A DNA stretch of 44,050 nucleotides, taken from contig UQFS01000032.1 in the NCBI GenBank assembly GCA_900540375.1, positions 1 through 44,050 of the forward strand. The letters are read 5' to 3'. The position numbers and the translations under genes are program-made. The DNA comes from an uncultured Prevotella sp. GTDB lineage: Bacteria > Bacteroidota > Bacteroidia > Bacteroidales > Bacteroidaceae. The notes under the pieces were generated by a model. That model was not told the DNA's origin. It did not search any database and worked only from the letters and a program-made list of their open reading frames with translations. Below are positions 31,720 to 39,501 of the stretch, in pieces. The number at the start of each line of letters is the position of its first letter. Within the stretch, counting starts at the first letter, position 1.

Positions 31720-33756
31720 TTATTTTCTGCCGTGTCCGGTCTTGGCTGCTCCTGCCTGTGTCGTAGGCTTGGAGATCTTGAAGTCCTTAGGCAGCTTGTC
31801 GTCGATGGTAAACTTCAACGGCACATTGCTTCCTGCGGGGCTCACACGGATGTAACCCTGCATCTCTTGGTGGAGCGCGCTGCAGAAGTCGGTGCAATAC
31901 ATCGGAAGGATGCCGACACGGTTGGGGATGTACTTCAGCGTGCAGGTCTCACCAGGCATGACAAGGAGCTCACCGTTGTTCATACCCTTGACGGCAAAGC
32001 CATGCGGGATATCCCACTCCTGCTCGATATTGGTTACGTGGAAGTAGACCTCATCGCCCATCTTGATGCCCTCGATATTATCAGGGACGAGACGGCTGCG
32101 GATAGCTGCGATGTAGACATCCACACGGTTGCCATGACGCTCTACGCGAGCTTCCTGAGCGGAGCTGATCTTGTAGGGGTTCTTATTCTCTGTAAGGCGC
32201 GTGAACTGGATCGAGTTGGGCTTCAGCATATCTGCGGCGATGGCAGAAGCATAGTGAGGCTCGCCAATCAACGGGAACTCAAGAATGAGCTTCATCTTCT
32301 TGCCACTGATGTCATAGAGCTGTGCAGCCTGGCAAAGCTCAGGACCTGTGGGAAGGAAGCAGTCTTTCGTGATCTTATTGTAAGCAACCATGTACTTACC
32401 GTAAGGCTTCTTGGTATCAGCACCAAGCACTGAGAGGTGACCGACACTGTAGTAGGTAGGAATGCGATCCTCGATCTGACAGGACTTGAGGTCCCACTTC
32501 ACAATCTCAGAAGAGATGAAGAAGCTCGTATAAGCATTGCCATCGGCATCAAACTCGGTGTGGAGTGAGCCAAGACCCGGCGACTGCACCTCACCATGGA
32601 GCGCTGCCTCATACTTGATGACAGGAATGCCTTCGACCTCGCCGTCAAACTGCTTGTTCTTGATAGCCTCCTGAATCTTGGAGAAGCTGAACACGGGCAG
32701 GTTAGCGGAGAGCTTACCGTTGCCGACGATATACTCGCCTGTCGGGTCAACGTCGACACCATGAGGCGACTTCGGGCAAGGAATGAAATAAAGGAAGTCG
32801 TGGAACTTCTTGGTATCGATCATCTTTACCTTATTAAGAATCTCAGAAGTAGCCTGGTTCTTATCGAAGTCCATCACGTTGTGGGCATACTTGGCATCCT
32901 TCAATACGAAATCGCCCTTGGCAGCATGCTCAGCAGCCTTCTTCCAGTTGATGGCAAGGATATAGTCCTTATCGTTCTGGCTGGCGTTGACCTCAAGCAT
33001 GGAGTGAGCCATCTCGGTGTTATAGCAAGTGAAGAAGCTCCAGTCGGCAGACGGACCTTTACCACTGTGGCTCAGATCATAATTGAATGGGGGCAGCGCG
33101 AGCTGGAAATCGAGGCTCATGTGGCCTGTGTTCTTGTCCACCTTAATATAAGACACAGTGCCGCGGAAGTCCTTCTTATAGTCCTGGATAGGCACATCGC
33201 CGTTCTCAAAGTCGAAAGGTACAGAGAAGCGTGAGCCGGCCACGACATACTCCGTATTGCAGGTGATGAAAGGAGAAGCATGGTCGCCGCCGGTGTTAGG
33301 AATCTCAATGATCTCAGCCGTCTGGAAACGCTTGAGGTCGATACGTGCGATACGCGGCGTGTTGTTCTCGTTGATGAACGCCCAGCGACCATCATACATG
33401 GCATCGGTCTCAGAGAGCTGCGTGTGGTGGGCATCGCCCCATGGCACGAAGCCGAAGGACGTCATAAGGAGCGGCTTGGTGTTCTCGTCGTAGCCATAAC
33501 CGTTCTCCGCATTCTGTGAGAAGACCGGAATGACTTTGATAAGGCGACCGGAAGGAAGGCCATAGACAGCCACCTGACCGGAGAAGCCACCAGAAACGAA
33601 GTCGTAGAATTCATCGTAGTGACCCGGAGCCACATACACTTTCTTTGCAGCGTCATCATCGACGGCAATGTGTCCGCCCTTCTTCATCTTACAAGAGGTG
33701 AAGGAAGCTCCTACCGCAAGGGCACAAGCTAAGGCAACTGTGAGATTCTTGTTCAT
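31720..33756 (-). CDS. nosZ: Nitrous oxide reductase, clade II type
   Basis: The protein has 678 residues. It reduces N2O to N2 in the periplasm. A Sec-type signal with lipobox (ASFTSC, Cys22) replaces the Tat signal of clade I enzymes. The propeller carries the CuZ-ligand region DAHHTQ near residue 110 and further His motifs GGDHASP, SPHGVD and GEPHYAS. The C-terminal cupredoxin holds the CuA site: His in DIPHGFAV and the cluster Cys621, Cys625, His629 and Met632 in CTDFCSALHQEM. All expected ligands appear present, so the enzyme should be active. It is the first gene of the nos operon and has its own strong promoter. Confidence 0.97.
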   Translation of the reverse strand: MNKNLTVALACALAVGASFTSCKMKKGGHIAVDDDAAKKVYVAPGHYDEFYDFVSGGFSGQVAVYGLPSGRLIKVIPVFSQNAENGYGYDENTKPLLMTSFGFVPWGDAHHTQLSETDAMYDGRWAFINENNTPRIARIDLKRFQTAEIIEIPNTGGDHASPFITCNTEYVVAGSRFSVPFDFENGDVPIQDYKKDFRGTVSYIKVDKNTGHMSLDFQLALPPFNYDLSHSGKGPSADWSFFTCYNTEMAHSMLEVNASQNDKDYILAINWKKAAEHAAKGDFVLKDAKYAHNVMDFDKNQATSEILNKVKMIDTKKFHDFLYFIPCPKSPHGVDVDPTGEYIVGNGKLSANLPVFSFSKIQEAIKNKQFDGEVEGIPVIKYEAALHGEVQSPGLGSLHTEFDADGNAYTSFFISSEIVKWDLKSCQIEDRIPTYYSVGHLSVLGADTKKPYGKYMVAYNKITKDCFLPTGPELCQAAQLYDISGKKMKLILEFPLIGEPHYASAIAADMLKPNSIQFTRLTENKNPYKISSAQEARVERHGNRVDVYIAAIRSRLVPDNIEGIKMGDEVYFHVTNIEQEWDIPHGFAVKGMNNGELLVMPGETCTLKYIPNRVGILPMYCTDFCSALHQEMQGYIRVSPAGSNVPLKFTIDDKLPKDFKISKPTTQAGAAKTGHGRK

Positions 33757-33882
33757 AAGATAATATTATTTAAAATTACGAATATGCACGATTGCCATAT
33801 ATTACAAATAAAATAGTTTTCGTCATATTAACTTAGCTTTTTATTTCCCCTATAATCCTATAATATGTATTCTTTCTGTGTT

Positions 33883-33914
33883 CAAATTTACTAATAAAAC
33901 GTGTGAAGAGCAAA
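33883..33914 (-). promoter_or_regulatory. nosZ promoter
   Basis: On the minus strand TTTG (complement of 33911-33914), 20 bases, then TAAATTTG (complement of 33883-33890): an exact match in boxes and spacing. The leader to nosZ is about 120 AT-rich bases. I looked for an FNR/CRP-type palindrome near it and did not find a convincing one. Confidence 0.7.
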
Positions 33915-33981
33915 TAAGTAACAATCTTTTAGGCTTATTTAACCCCGCAAAACGGCATTTATATCAATATGAGCGCTTGCA

Positions 33982-34707
33982 GTGGCCAAAATTCTTTCTG
34001 TGTGTATTCAAAAATCGACCTTGCTGCTTACCGCGCTGATGGGAGGCACTACAACCTCTCAGGCCCGGCAGCCTCAATCCGTTGACCACAAAGGCAAGAA
34101 GATGAATGTGGTCTTTATCGTCTGCGACGACTTGAATGCTGACCTCGGTAGTTTTGATGACTCCATCGTCAAGACTCCCAATCTCGATCGTATCCGCGCA
34201 CATGCCGTCAGATTTAACAACGCCTATTGTCAGTATCCTTTGTCCGGTCCCACCCGTGCGTCGTTTCTGACCGGTTACTCGCCGGAGCGTACCAAGGTGA
34301 TGGATCTCAAGACCAATTTTCGTACCGCAATGCCCGACGGTACGTTGCTCAATGAAGAGTGGTGCAGGTTCTTTAAGGAAAACAATTTCCTTGTAGGTGT
34401 GTCCATCGACGGTCCGCAGGAGTTTCATGATGAATATCGGCGCACCTCAACGGGCAAACCTACATTCCGGTCTGTGATGAAAGGCATTGATCTGCTCAAC
34501 AAATATGGGGTGGAGTGGAATGCACTTGCTGTTGTCAATGACTTCAATGCGGATTATCCCCTTGACTTCTACCATTTCTTCAAGAGCATTGGATGTCACT
34601 ATATCCAGTTTACGCCTATTGTGTAGCGCATCATCGGCCGTGCCGATGGCTTGACACTGGCTCCGGGTATGCAGGAGGGTGGTGAGCTAACCGACTTCTC
34701 GGTGACA
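33982..34707 (+). pseudogene. Sulfatase fused by deletion to a sulfatase-maturase fragment
   Basis: The frame opens at a GTG (33982) and encodes a signal-like segment, then a sulfatase N-terminus: MNVVFIVCDDLNADLG with the metal-binding Asp pair, and SGPTRASFLTG (Ser88 as the residue that would become formylglycine). At about codon 120 it switches without loss of frame into the middle of an anaerobic sulfatase-maturating enzyme: GTLLNEEWCRFFKENNFLVG, then SIDGPQEFHDEYRR and DCHYIQF-like GCHYIQFTPIV. A TAG at 34624-34626 then replaces what should be a Glu codon, but maturase similarity continues in frame to GELTDFSVT (34707). The rest of the sulfatase and the maturase radical-SAM cysteine motif are gone, so neither activity can remain. 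Confidence 0.88.
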
Positions 34708-35421
34708 CTTCTTATAGAACTCTCTGAGCTCCGTATCTTCAAAGTCGGTCGATGACACCTTGTTGACGGCATCCTTGTAGGAGTGAGTTTTCAGAAGGGC
34801 AAGGATGCTTTTCTTCAAGTTGCCGTACATCTTGATGTAATTGGTACATAAATAATAGGTGTCCATGAAGTTCTTGTCTCTCAACTTCATTTCCTCCATT
34901 AGTTTCTCATTTGTCTCTCTTAGCTCATTGCTCATGTTGGTAGGGCGGGCACTGACTTTCTTGTTGTAGTTGAGCAGGGCTATAGCCAACTTGTCTTGTA
35001 TATCTTTTGGAAACTGATCGATGGGACCGCACTTGTTAAGCATGTCGCGTGACATAAATATCACGCTACGCGAGATCATGATTCGTGCGGCATTGAGAGT
35101 GGCTTCCTTCTTCCAATCCTCCCGGTGACTTGCTATTCCTATTTCATAGCATCGCTGCGCATAGTTGATGGCTGAGTCGCCATCATATTTTTTATAGAGA
35201 TTATAAAGCCGCTTGTAGTGAATATATCGGTCTGCATTAAATTCCGTCATAGCGAGCTCGCGCTTTGCCTTACTGATCTGTGCCTCTTTGCTCTGTAGGT
35301 ACACATTTCTTTTCTCAATAGTTTGGTCGAGGTTGTTGAGAGCTCTTTCAAGGTCATATTTACTTGAGGCTGCAACCAGCTGCGGCATGAGCAATGATAA
35401 TAATAGTATGATGGTTTTCAT
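34687..35421 (-). pseudogene. Gutted DUF6377-type regulator
   Basis: The open frame has 244 residues with a signal peptide (about 1-18). Residues 20-150 resemble the N-terminal helical/TPR part of DUF6377 proteins (LERALNNLDQTIEKRNVYLQ, split). Residues about 158-235 resemble their C-terminal part (LRETNEKLMEEMKLRDKNF, MDTYYLCTNYIKMYGNLKKS, FEDTELREFYKKC). The remaining TPR units and the membrane helix that normally join these, roughly 250 residues, are absent, and the end is cut: the last five residues HREVG are the antisense of the maturase fragment. The frame is open, so a short secreted protein could be made, but the family's function should be lost. Confidence 0.7.
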
Positions 35422-35460
35422 AAGTGTTTGTTCTTGGATTTAATGATTGCTAGGAAACAT

Positions 35461-36258
35461 TCACATGTTCTCCGCGTGCCGGTGTATGCTCTTCGACAGC
35501 AGTTCGTAGAGTTGCCGGAGCTCAGGATCATCGGCGAGGAGAGCGGACTGGGCGGCAATGACGTTTTCGTCGTAGCGCACGGCGGGACCCGTCTGGGCAT
35601 CGTGGGGCGACAAAGAGTGGACTTTGCGCGCCGTCTCGTCAATGAGCGGGAGCATCACGTCGAAAGGCAGATGATGGGCGGCAAGGATGCCGGCCGCGAT
35701 GTCGTAGCAGTGGTTGACGAAGTTGCAAGCCCACACGGCCGACAGATGCAGGTATTTGCGGTCGGCGGTGGATAAGGGATAGACGCGGCGGGTGACACTT
35801 TCGGCCAGTGCGCTGAGCAGGGCGTGGGCTGTCTCGTCGTTCCATTCGATGAAGGATGGGATGATGCTGAAGTCCACCTCGCGCGCTTTGGAGAAGGTCT
35901 GCATAGGATAGAAGACACCATAGTGCGGGACGTGGTCCTTGAAGACGTCAAGAGGCATGGAACCTGCGGTGTGGAGGAAGACTTTCTCTGCAAGGCCGGC
36001 ACCCGAAGAGGTCAGTGCGCGAGTCAGCTCACCGATGACATCGCGCAGTGCCTTGTCCTTGATGGAAAGGATATACATGTCGGCGCGGTTGTCGATAGCC
36101 GACAAGTGGGTCGTCGCGGGACAACCGATGATGGCGGCTAAAGTTTCTGCTGAGGTTGCCGTGCGACTGTATACCTGCAAGATGTCGTGACCGGCCTTTT
36201 TCAATGCCTTGCCCAAGTTGGTGGCAAGGTTGCCGGATCCTATCAATATGATTTTCAT
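35461..36258 (-). CDS. Rossmann-fold/DUF2520 oxidoreductase
   Basis: The protein has 265 residues. The N-terminal half is an NAD(P)-binding Rossmann domain with GSGNLATNLGKAL (residues 7-19); the C-terminal half is DUF2520, a helical domain like that of 6-phosphogluconate or ketopantoate dehydrogenases (FYPMQTFSKAREVDF; LHLSAVWACNFVNHCYDIA, split). The substrate is not established. It lies 20 bases downstream of the pantothenate kinase gene in a minus-strand run with coaBC, while panB is divergent from coaBC. Because panE is the one pantothenate gene not seen, ketopantoate reductase is a candidate role; this is inference. Confidence 0.8.
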   Translation of the reverse strand: MKIILIGSGNLATNLGKALKKAGHDILQVYSRTATSAETLAAIIGCPATTHLSAIDNRADMYILSIKDKALRDVIGELTRALTSSGAGLAEKVFLHTAGSMPLDVFKDHVPHYGVFYPMQTFSKAREVDFSIIPSFIEWNDETAHALLSALAESVTRRVYPLSTADRKYLHLSAVWACNFVNHCYDIAAGILAAHHLPFDVMLPLIDETARKVHSLSPHDAQTGPAVRYDENVIAAQSALLADDPELRQLYELLSKSIHRHAENM

Positions 36259-36278
36259 AATTTAAACCTGAAGCCCTC

Positions 36279-37127
36279 CTATATATCCCCCCCGAGGGGG
36301 CGCTTGTTATTTACATAGCTTAGCGCCGCACCGATAGCCGTACAGAATTCGCTGCTCTTGGGAATGATAAAACGCACGTCGTAGATGCGTTCGAGATAGG
36401 GATAGAGCTCCTTGCACTGCGGAAGTCTCGAGAGGTTGCCAATGAGCACGAAGTCACGGATACCGCTGTTGAGCGAACTGAGTATGGAAGCCGATCCGAT
36501 GGTCTGCAGCACCATGCAGATGAGACCCTTAGCGATGTCCTCGCGGCTGGCGTTGCCCTGCGCGTTGGCGAAGAGGCTGGCGGTGGCGTCCATGGGCAGA
36601 CCCGGCAGCGGATGAGCCGAGATGTCACCGATGCTCAGGTTGATATGCGTGATGTCACCGTTGAGCGCCATCTGCGAGATCTGCTTGATGTCGTCGGTTT
36701 GGAGGAGCAGACGGCTGAGGCCGTTGAGCGTACCGCCGCCGATGCCGATGCCGCCGAGGTGGCGTATGGCGCCGTCCTGATAGGAGACGAGCGACGTACC
36801 TGTGCCCATTGACACCACGATCATGCGGTTGAGTTTCGACTCAAAGGCCGCACCGAGTCCGTCGGCGATGAACTCCTCGACTTTCTGTGTGGTGAGGCCG
36901 TAGATAGGGCTGTTGATATAAGCTGCGCCGACGCCGGTGAGCATGACGCGCTCCACGTCGTCGAGTGCGATGTCGTTGTCGTGGAGAAACTTGCCGAAGG
37001 CGCCGTAGAGCGAGGTGACGGGGTCGGTGGCTTTGATCCACAGGGGCGAGACGACCTCGCCGTCGCGGATTCCTACTATCTTTGTCGTGGAGATGCCCAC
37101 GTCGATACCGATTGCTATCTTGTTCAT
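36279..37127 (-). CDS. coaW: Type II pantothenate kinase (CoaW/Fumble family)
   Basis: The protein has 282 residues from the ATG at 37127; an upstream extension reads through a 9-base tandem repeat and is not credible. IGIDVGISTTKIVG (4-17) is the ASKHA phosphate-1 loop, VVSMGTGTSLVSY and GGIGIGGGTLNGLSRLL are the second nucleotide-binding region, followed by the MALNGD segment, all as in Staphylococcus aureus CoaW. It phosphorylates pantothenate in the first step to CoA; type II enzymes of this kind are typically not inhibited by CoA. The last codons (RPLGGDI) are encoded by a C/G-run inverted repeat. It follows coaBC, the next pathway steps, by 109 bases. Confidence 0.88.
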   Translation of the reverse strand: MNKIAIGIDVGISTTKIVGIRDGEVVSPLWIKATDPVTSLYGAFGKFLHDNDIALDDVERVMLTGVGAAYINSPIYGLTTQKVEEFIADGLGAAFESKLNRMIVVSMGTGTSLVSYQDGAIRHLGGIGIGGGTLNGLSRLLLQTDDIKQISQMALNGDITHINLSIGDISAHPLPGLPMDATASLFANAQGNASREDIAKGLICMVLQTIGSASILSSLNSGIRDFVLIGNLSRLPQCKELYPYLERIYDVRFIIPKSSEFCTAIGAALSYVNNKRPLGGDI

Positions 37128-37143
37128 GATCTTTTGATAGGGG

Positions 37144-37228
37144 ATATAGAGATTATAGAAGTCATAGAAGCTATAGAAACCATAGAGACTATAGAGAACC
37201 ATAGAAACTATAGAAGCTATAGGAACCA
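37144..37228. repeat. 9-base tandem repeat between coaBC and coaW
   Basis: About nine imperfect units of NNN-ATAGAR (period 9, one unit 10) fill most of the gap between the two genes. It is probably length-variable. It lies in the untranslated spacer upstream of coaW and could affect its expression. Confidence 0.85.
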
Positions 37229-37236
37229 TCTAAACC

Positions 37237-38469
37237 TTAGAGGCTGTCTACGATGTCCTTGGCCACCTCGTGCTTGTTTTTCTTCGGGAAGTCGCGGCGA
37301 CGGCCGTCGCGCGAGATGATGGCGATCTGATTATTGTCGCTGCCGAAGGTAGTGTCGGGGATGCGCGTGGAGTTAAGCACGATGAGGTCGGCGTTTTTCT
37401 TCCGTAGCTTTTCCTCGGCATTGTGCACCTCGTTGTTGGTCTCCAAGGCGAAGGCCACGAGCTTCTGTCGGCTTGTCTTCATCTTGCCGAGCGCGGCGGC
37501 GATGTCCTGCGTGGGGAGCAGGTCGATGTGAAGTCCGTCCTTTCCCCGTTTGATCTTTTGGTCAGCGACAGTGGCCGGTTTGAAGTCAGCGACAGCGGCG
37601 CAGAGGATCGCTATGTTGCAATGCGGAAAGGCCTCGGTGGCAGCTTGGTACATCTCGTCGCAGCTCTCCACGTCGATGCGCTCGATGTCGGGGTGGCATT
37701 GCAGTGCCACGGGGCCGGTGATGAGCGTCACGCGGGCGCCACGGCGGCGGCATTCCTCAGCGAGGGCAAAGCCCATCTTGCCGCTGGAGTAGTTGCCAAT
37801 GAAGCGCACGGGATCGATCTTCTCATAGGTGGGGCCGGCGGTGATGAGGATGTGGCGTCCTGCCAGAGGCTGCGCTGCGGAGGATCTGCCATCTGCCCGC
37901 TTGTCGGCGGTGTGTCCGCCTTCCGCCTGCTCAAAGAACGTGTCGAGCGCGGAAATGATATTCTCCGGTTCTTCCATGCGTCCCTTGCCCTCCAGTCCGG
38001 AAGCGAGGAAGCCAGAGGCCGGTTCGATGATATGGTTGCCATAGCTGCGCAGCATCTCTAAATTGTGCTGTGTGGCAGGATGGCGATACATGTCCAGATC
38101 CATGGCGGGAGCTATGAAGACGGGCGCTTTCATGGAGAGGTAGGTGGTGATGAGCATGTTGTCGGCGACGGCGTTGGCCATCTTGCCGAGACTGCTTGCC
38201 GTGCAGGGTGCGATGAGCATGGCGTCGGCCCACAGTCCGAGATCCACGTGGGAGTGCCATGTACCGTCGCGCTGTGCGAAGAAATCACTGATGACGGGCT
38301 TATGGGTCAGCGCACTGAGGGTGACAGGGGTGATGAACTCCTTGCCCGCAGGGGTGATGACGACCTGCACCTCTGCCCCGCGTTTGACGAGTCCGCGTAT
38401 GATCAGACAGGACTTATACGCCGCGATGGAGCCTGTAATGCCCAATACGATTTTCTTTCCTTTTAGCAT
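37237..38469 (-). CDS. coaBC: Bifunctional phosphopantothenoylcysteine decarboxylase/phosphopantothenate-cysteine ligase
   Basis: The protein has 410 residues. The N-terminal flavin-dependent decarboxylase (CoaC, about 1-185) shows GITGSIAAYKS at the start, the catalytic His in TWHSHVDLG, the APAMDLDMYRHP substrate motif and ASGFLASGLEGKGRM with the flexible-loop Gly/Lys region. The C-terminal ligase (CoaB, about 205-410) shows ITAGPTYEKIDPVRFIGN, YSSGKMGFALAEE and AVADFKP with KIKR. A linker of about 20 residues (GGHTADKRADGRSSAAQPL) is slightly longer than usual. Together these make 4-phosphopantetheine from phosphopantothenate and cysteine. It leads the coaBC-coaW-DUF2520 run and is divergent from panB. 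Confidence 0.97.
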   Translation of the reverse strand: MLKGKKIVLGITGSIAAYKSCLIIRGLVKRGAEVQVVITPAGKEFITPVTLSALTHKPVISDFFAQRDGTWHSHVDLGLWADAMLIAPCTASSLGKMANAVADNMLITTYLSMKAPVFIAPAMDLDMYRHPATQHNLEMLRSYGNHIIEPASGFLASGLEGKGRMEEPENIISALDTFFEQAEGGHTADKRADGRSSAAQPLAGRHILITAGPTYEKIDPVRFIGNYSSGKMGFALAEECRRRGARVTLITGPVALQCHPDIERIDVESCDEMYQAATEAFPHCNIAILCAAVADFKPATVADQKIKRGKDGLHIDLLPTQDIAAALGKMKTSRQKLVAFALETNNEVHNAEEKLRKKNADLIVLNSTRIPDTTFGSDNNQIAIISRDGRRRDFPKKNKHEVAKDIVDSL

Positions 38470-38531
38470 TTCGCTGCGAGTTGAAATGAATAATTGATCT
38501 TGTTTGAGACAGACAATTGCCTTATTGGCTA

Positions 38532-38539
38532 CAAAGTTA
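38532..38539 (-). promoter_or_regulatory. -7 box of coaBC
   Basis: The complement of 38532-38539 reads TAACTTTG, 62 bases before the coaBC ATG. It is only 13 bases from the divergent panB -7 box, so the two polymerase sites overlap back to back. Confidence 0.5.
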
Positions 38540-38552
38540 CAAAATAATTATA

Positions 38553-38560
38553 TAACTTTG
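38553..38560 (+). promoter_or_regulatory. -7 box of panB
   Basis: TAACTTTG followed by C, 23 bases before the panB ATG at 38584. A TTG 25 bases upstream (38525-38527) is a poor -33 candidate. Shared with coaBC as a divergent promoter region. Confidence 0.55.
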
Positions 38561-38583
38561 CACTTGTAAATGAACTAATCAAC

Positions 38584-39402
38584 ATGGGTTATTTAACAAC
38601 AGACAAGAAAAAGATCTCTACAAAGACTATTTCAGAGATGAAAGCCGCGGGCGAGAAGATTGCCCAGATGACGGCTTACGACTTTACGACGGCAGGCATC
38701 CTCGACCGTGCTGGCATCGACGCGATCCTCGTCGGTGACTCTGCCTCGAACGTGATGGCGGGCAATGCCGACACGCTGCCGATCACCGTGGATCAGATGA
38801 TCTACCATGCGCGCGCCGTGGCCCGTGCCTGCCAGCACTGCCTGGTGGTGTGCGACATGCCGTTCGGCTCTTATCAGGTGAGCCGTGAGGAGGGCGTGCG
38901 CAACGCCATCCGCATCATGAAGGAGACGGGCGTCGACGCCGTGAAGATGGAAGGCGGTGAGGCTATTGCCGACACGGTGCGTGCTATCGTGGAGGCCGGC
39001 GTGCCTGTCGTGGGACATTTAGGACTCACTCCGCAGAGCATCCATAAGTTCGGCGGCTATGGTCTTCGTGCCAGGGAGGAGGCTGAGGCGTGTCAGCTGC
39101 TGGCCGACGCGCATGCCCTCGATGAGGCCGGTGTCTTCGCCATCACACTGGAGAAGGTGCCTGCCAAGCTGGCGGCGCAGGTGACTCGCGAGGTCAAAGC
39201 GGCTACGATCGGCATTGGCGCCGGTCCCGATACTGACGGACAGGTGCTCGTCTACGCCGATGCGCTGGGTATGACACAAGGCTTTAAGCCGAAGTTCCTC
39301 CGCCACTTCGCTGATGTCTGCCAGTGTATGACTGATGGCGTACAGTCGTATGTGCAGGCCGTGAAAGGCGCTGACTTCCCCAACGAGGAGGAGAGCTACT
39401 AA
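38584..39402 (+). CDS. panB: 3-methyl-2-oxobutanoate hydroxymethyltransferase
   Basis: The protein has 272 residues. It makes ketopantoate from ketoisovalerate and methylene-THF, the first step to pantothenate. Seen: MTAYDFTTAGILDRAGIDA, the metal-binding LVGDSASNVMAG, CDMPFGSY, AVKMEGGE, and GHLGLTPQSIHKFGGYG. These are the standard active-site segments of the TIM-barrel enzyme. It is transcribed away from coaBC, whose product acts three steps later, and is 15 kb from panC-panD. Confidence 0.98.
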   Translation: MGYLTTDKKKISTKTISEMKAAGEKIAQMTAYDFTTAGILDRAGIDAILVGDSASNVMAGNADTLPITVDQMIYHARAVARACQHCLVVCDMPFGSYQVSREEGVRNAIRIMKETGVDAVKMEGGEAIADTVRAIVEAGVPVVGHLGLTPQSIHKFGGYGLRAREEAEACQLLADAHALDEAGVFAITLEKVPAKLAAQVTREVKAATIGIGAGPDTDGQVLVYADALGMTQGFKPKFLRHFADVCQCMTDGVQSYVQAVKGADFPNEEESY

Positions 39403-39417
39403 AAAGCCTCACCCCCA

Positions 39418-39460
39418 GCCCCCCCTAACCCCTCTCCCTCGGAGAGGGGTTAGGGGGGGC
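39418..39460. repeat. 20-base-pair G/C-run hairpin between panB and the acyltransferase gene
   Basis: Bases 39418-39437 pair perfectly with 39441-39460 around loop CTC. One arm is a C-run, TAA and CCCCTCTCC. It lies 15 bases after the panB stop and would block transcription or protect the panB 3-prime end. A smaller hairpin with the same AGCCTCACCCC lead-in follows panD (23744), and a C5/G5 run ends coaW (near 36284-36299), so it may be a repeat family used behind genes. Confidence 0.9.
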
Positions 39461-39465
39461 ACATA

Positions 39466-39473
39466 TAACTTTG
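39466..39473 (+). promoter_or_regulatory. -7 box of the acyltransferase-exporter pair
   Basis: TAACTTTG lies directly after the hairpin and 28 bases before the ATG at 39502. The -33 position would fall inside the right arm of the hairpin and has no TTG. Confidence 0.45.
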
Positions 39474-39501
39474 ACTATTCAAAACGACGAAAAACCTAAG
39501 T

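Noticed and set aside
33757..33981. FNR/CRP-type operator upstream of nosZ
   Set aside because: Several AT-rich half-sites but no convincing TTGAT-N4-ATCAA type palindrome at a sensible distance from the promoter.
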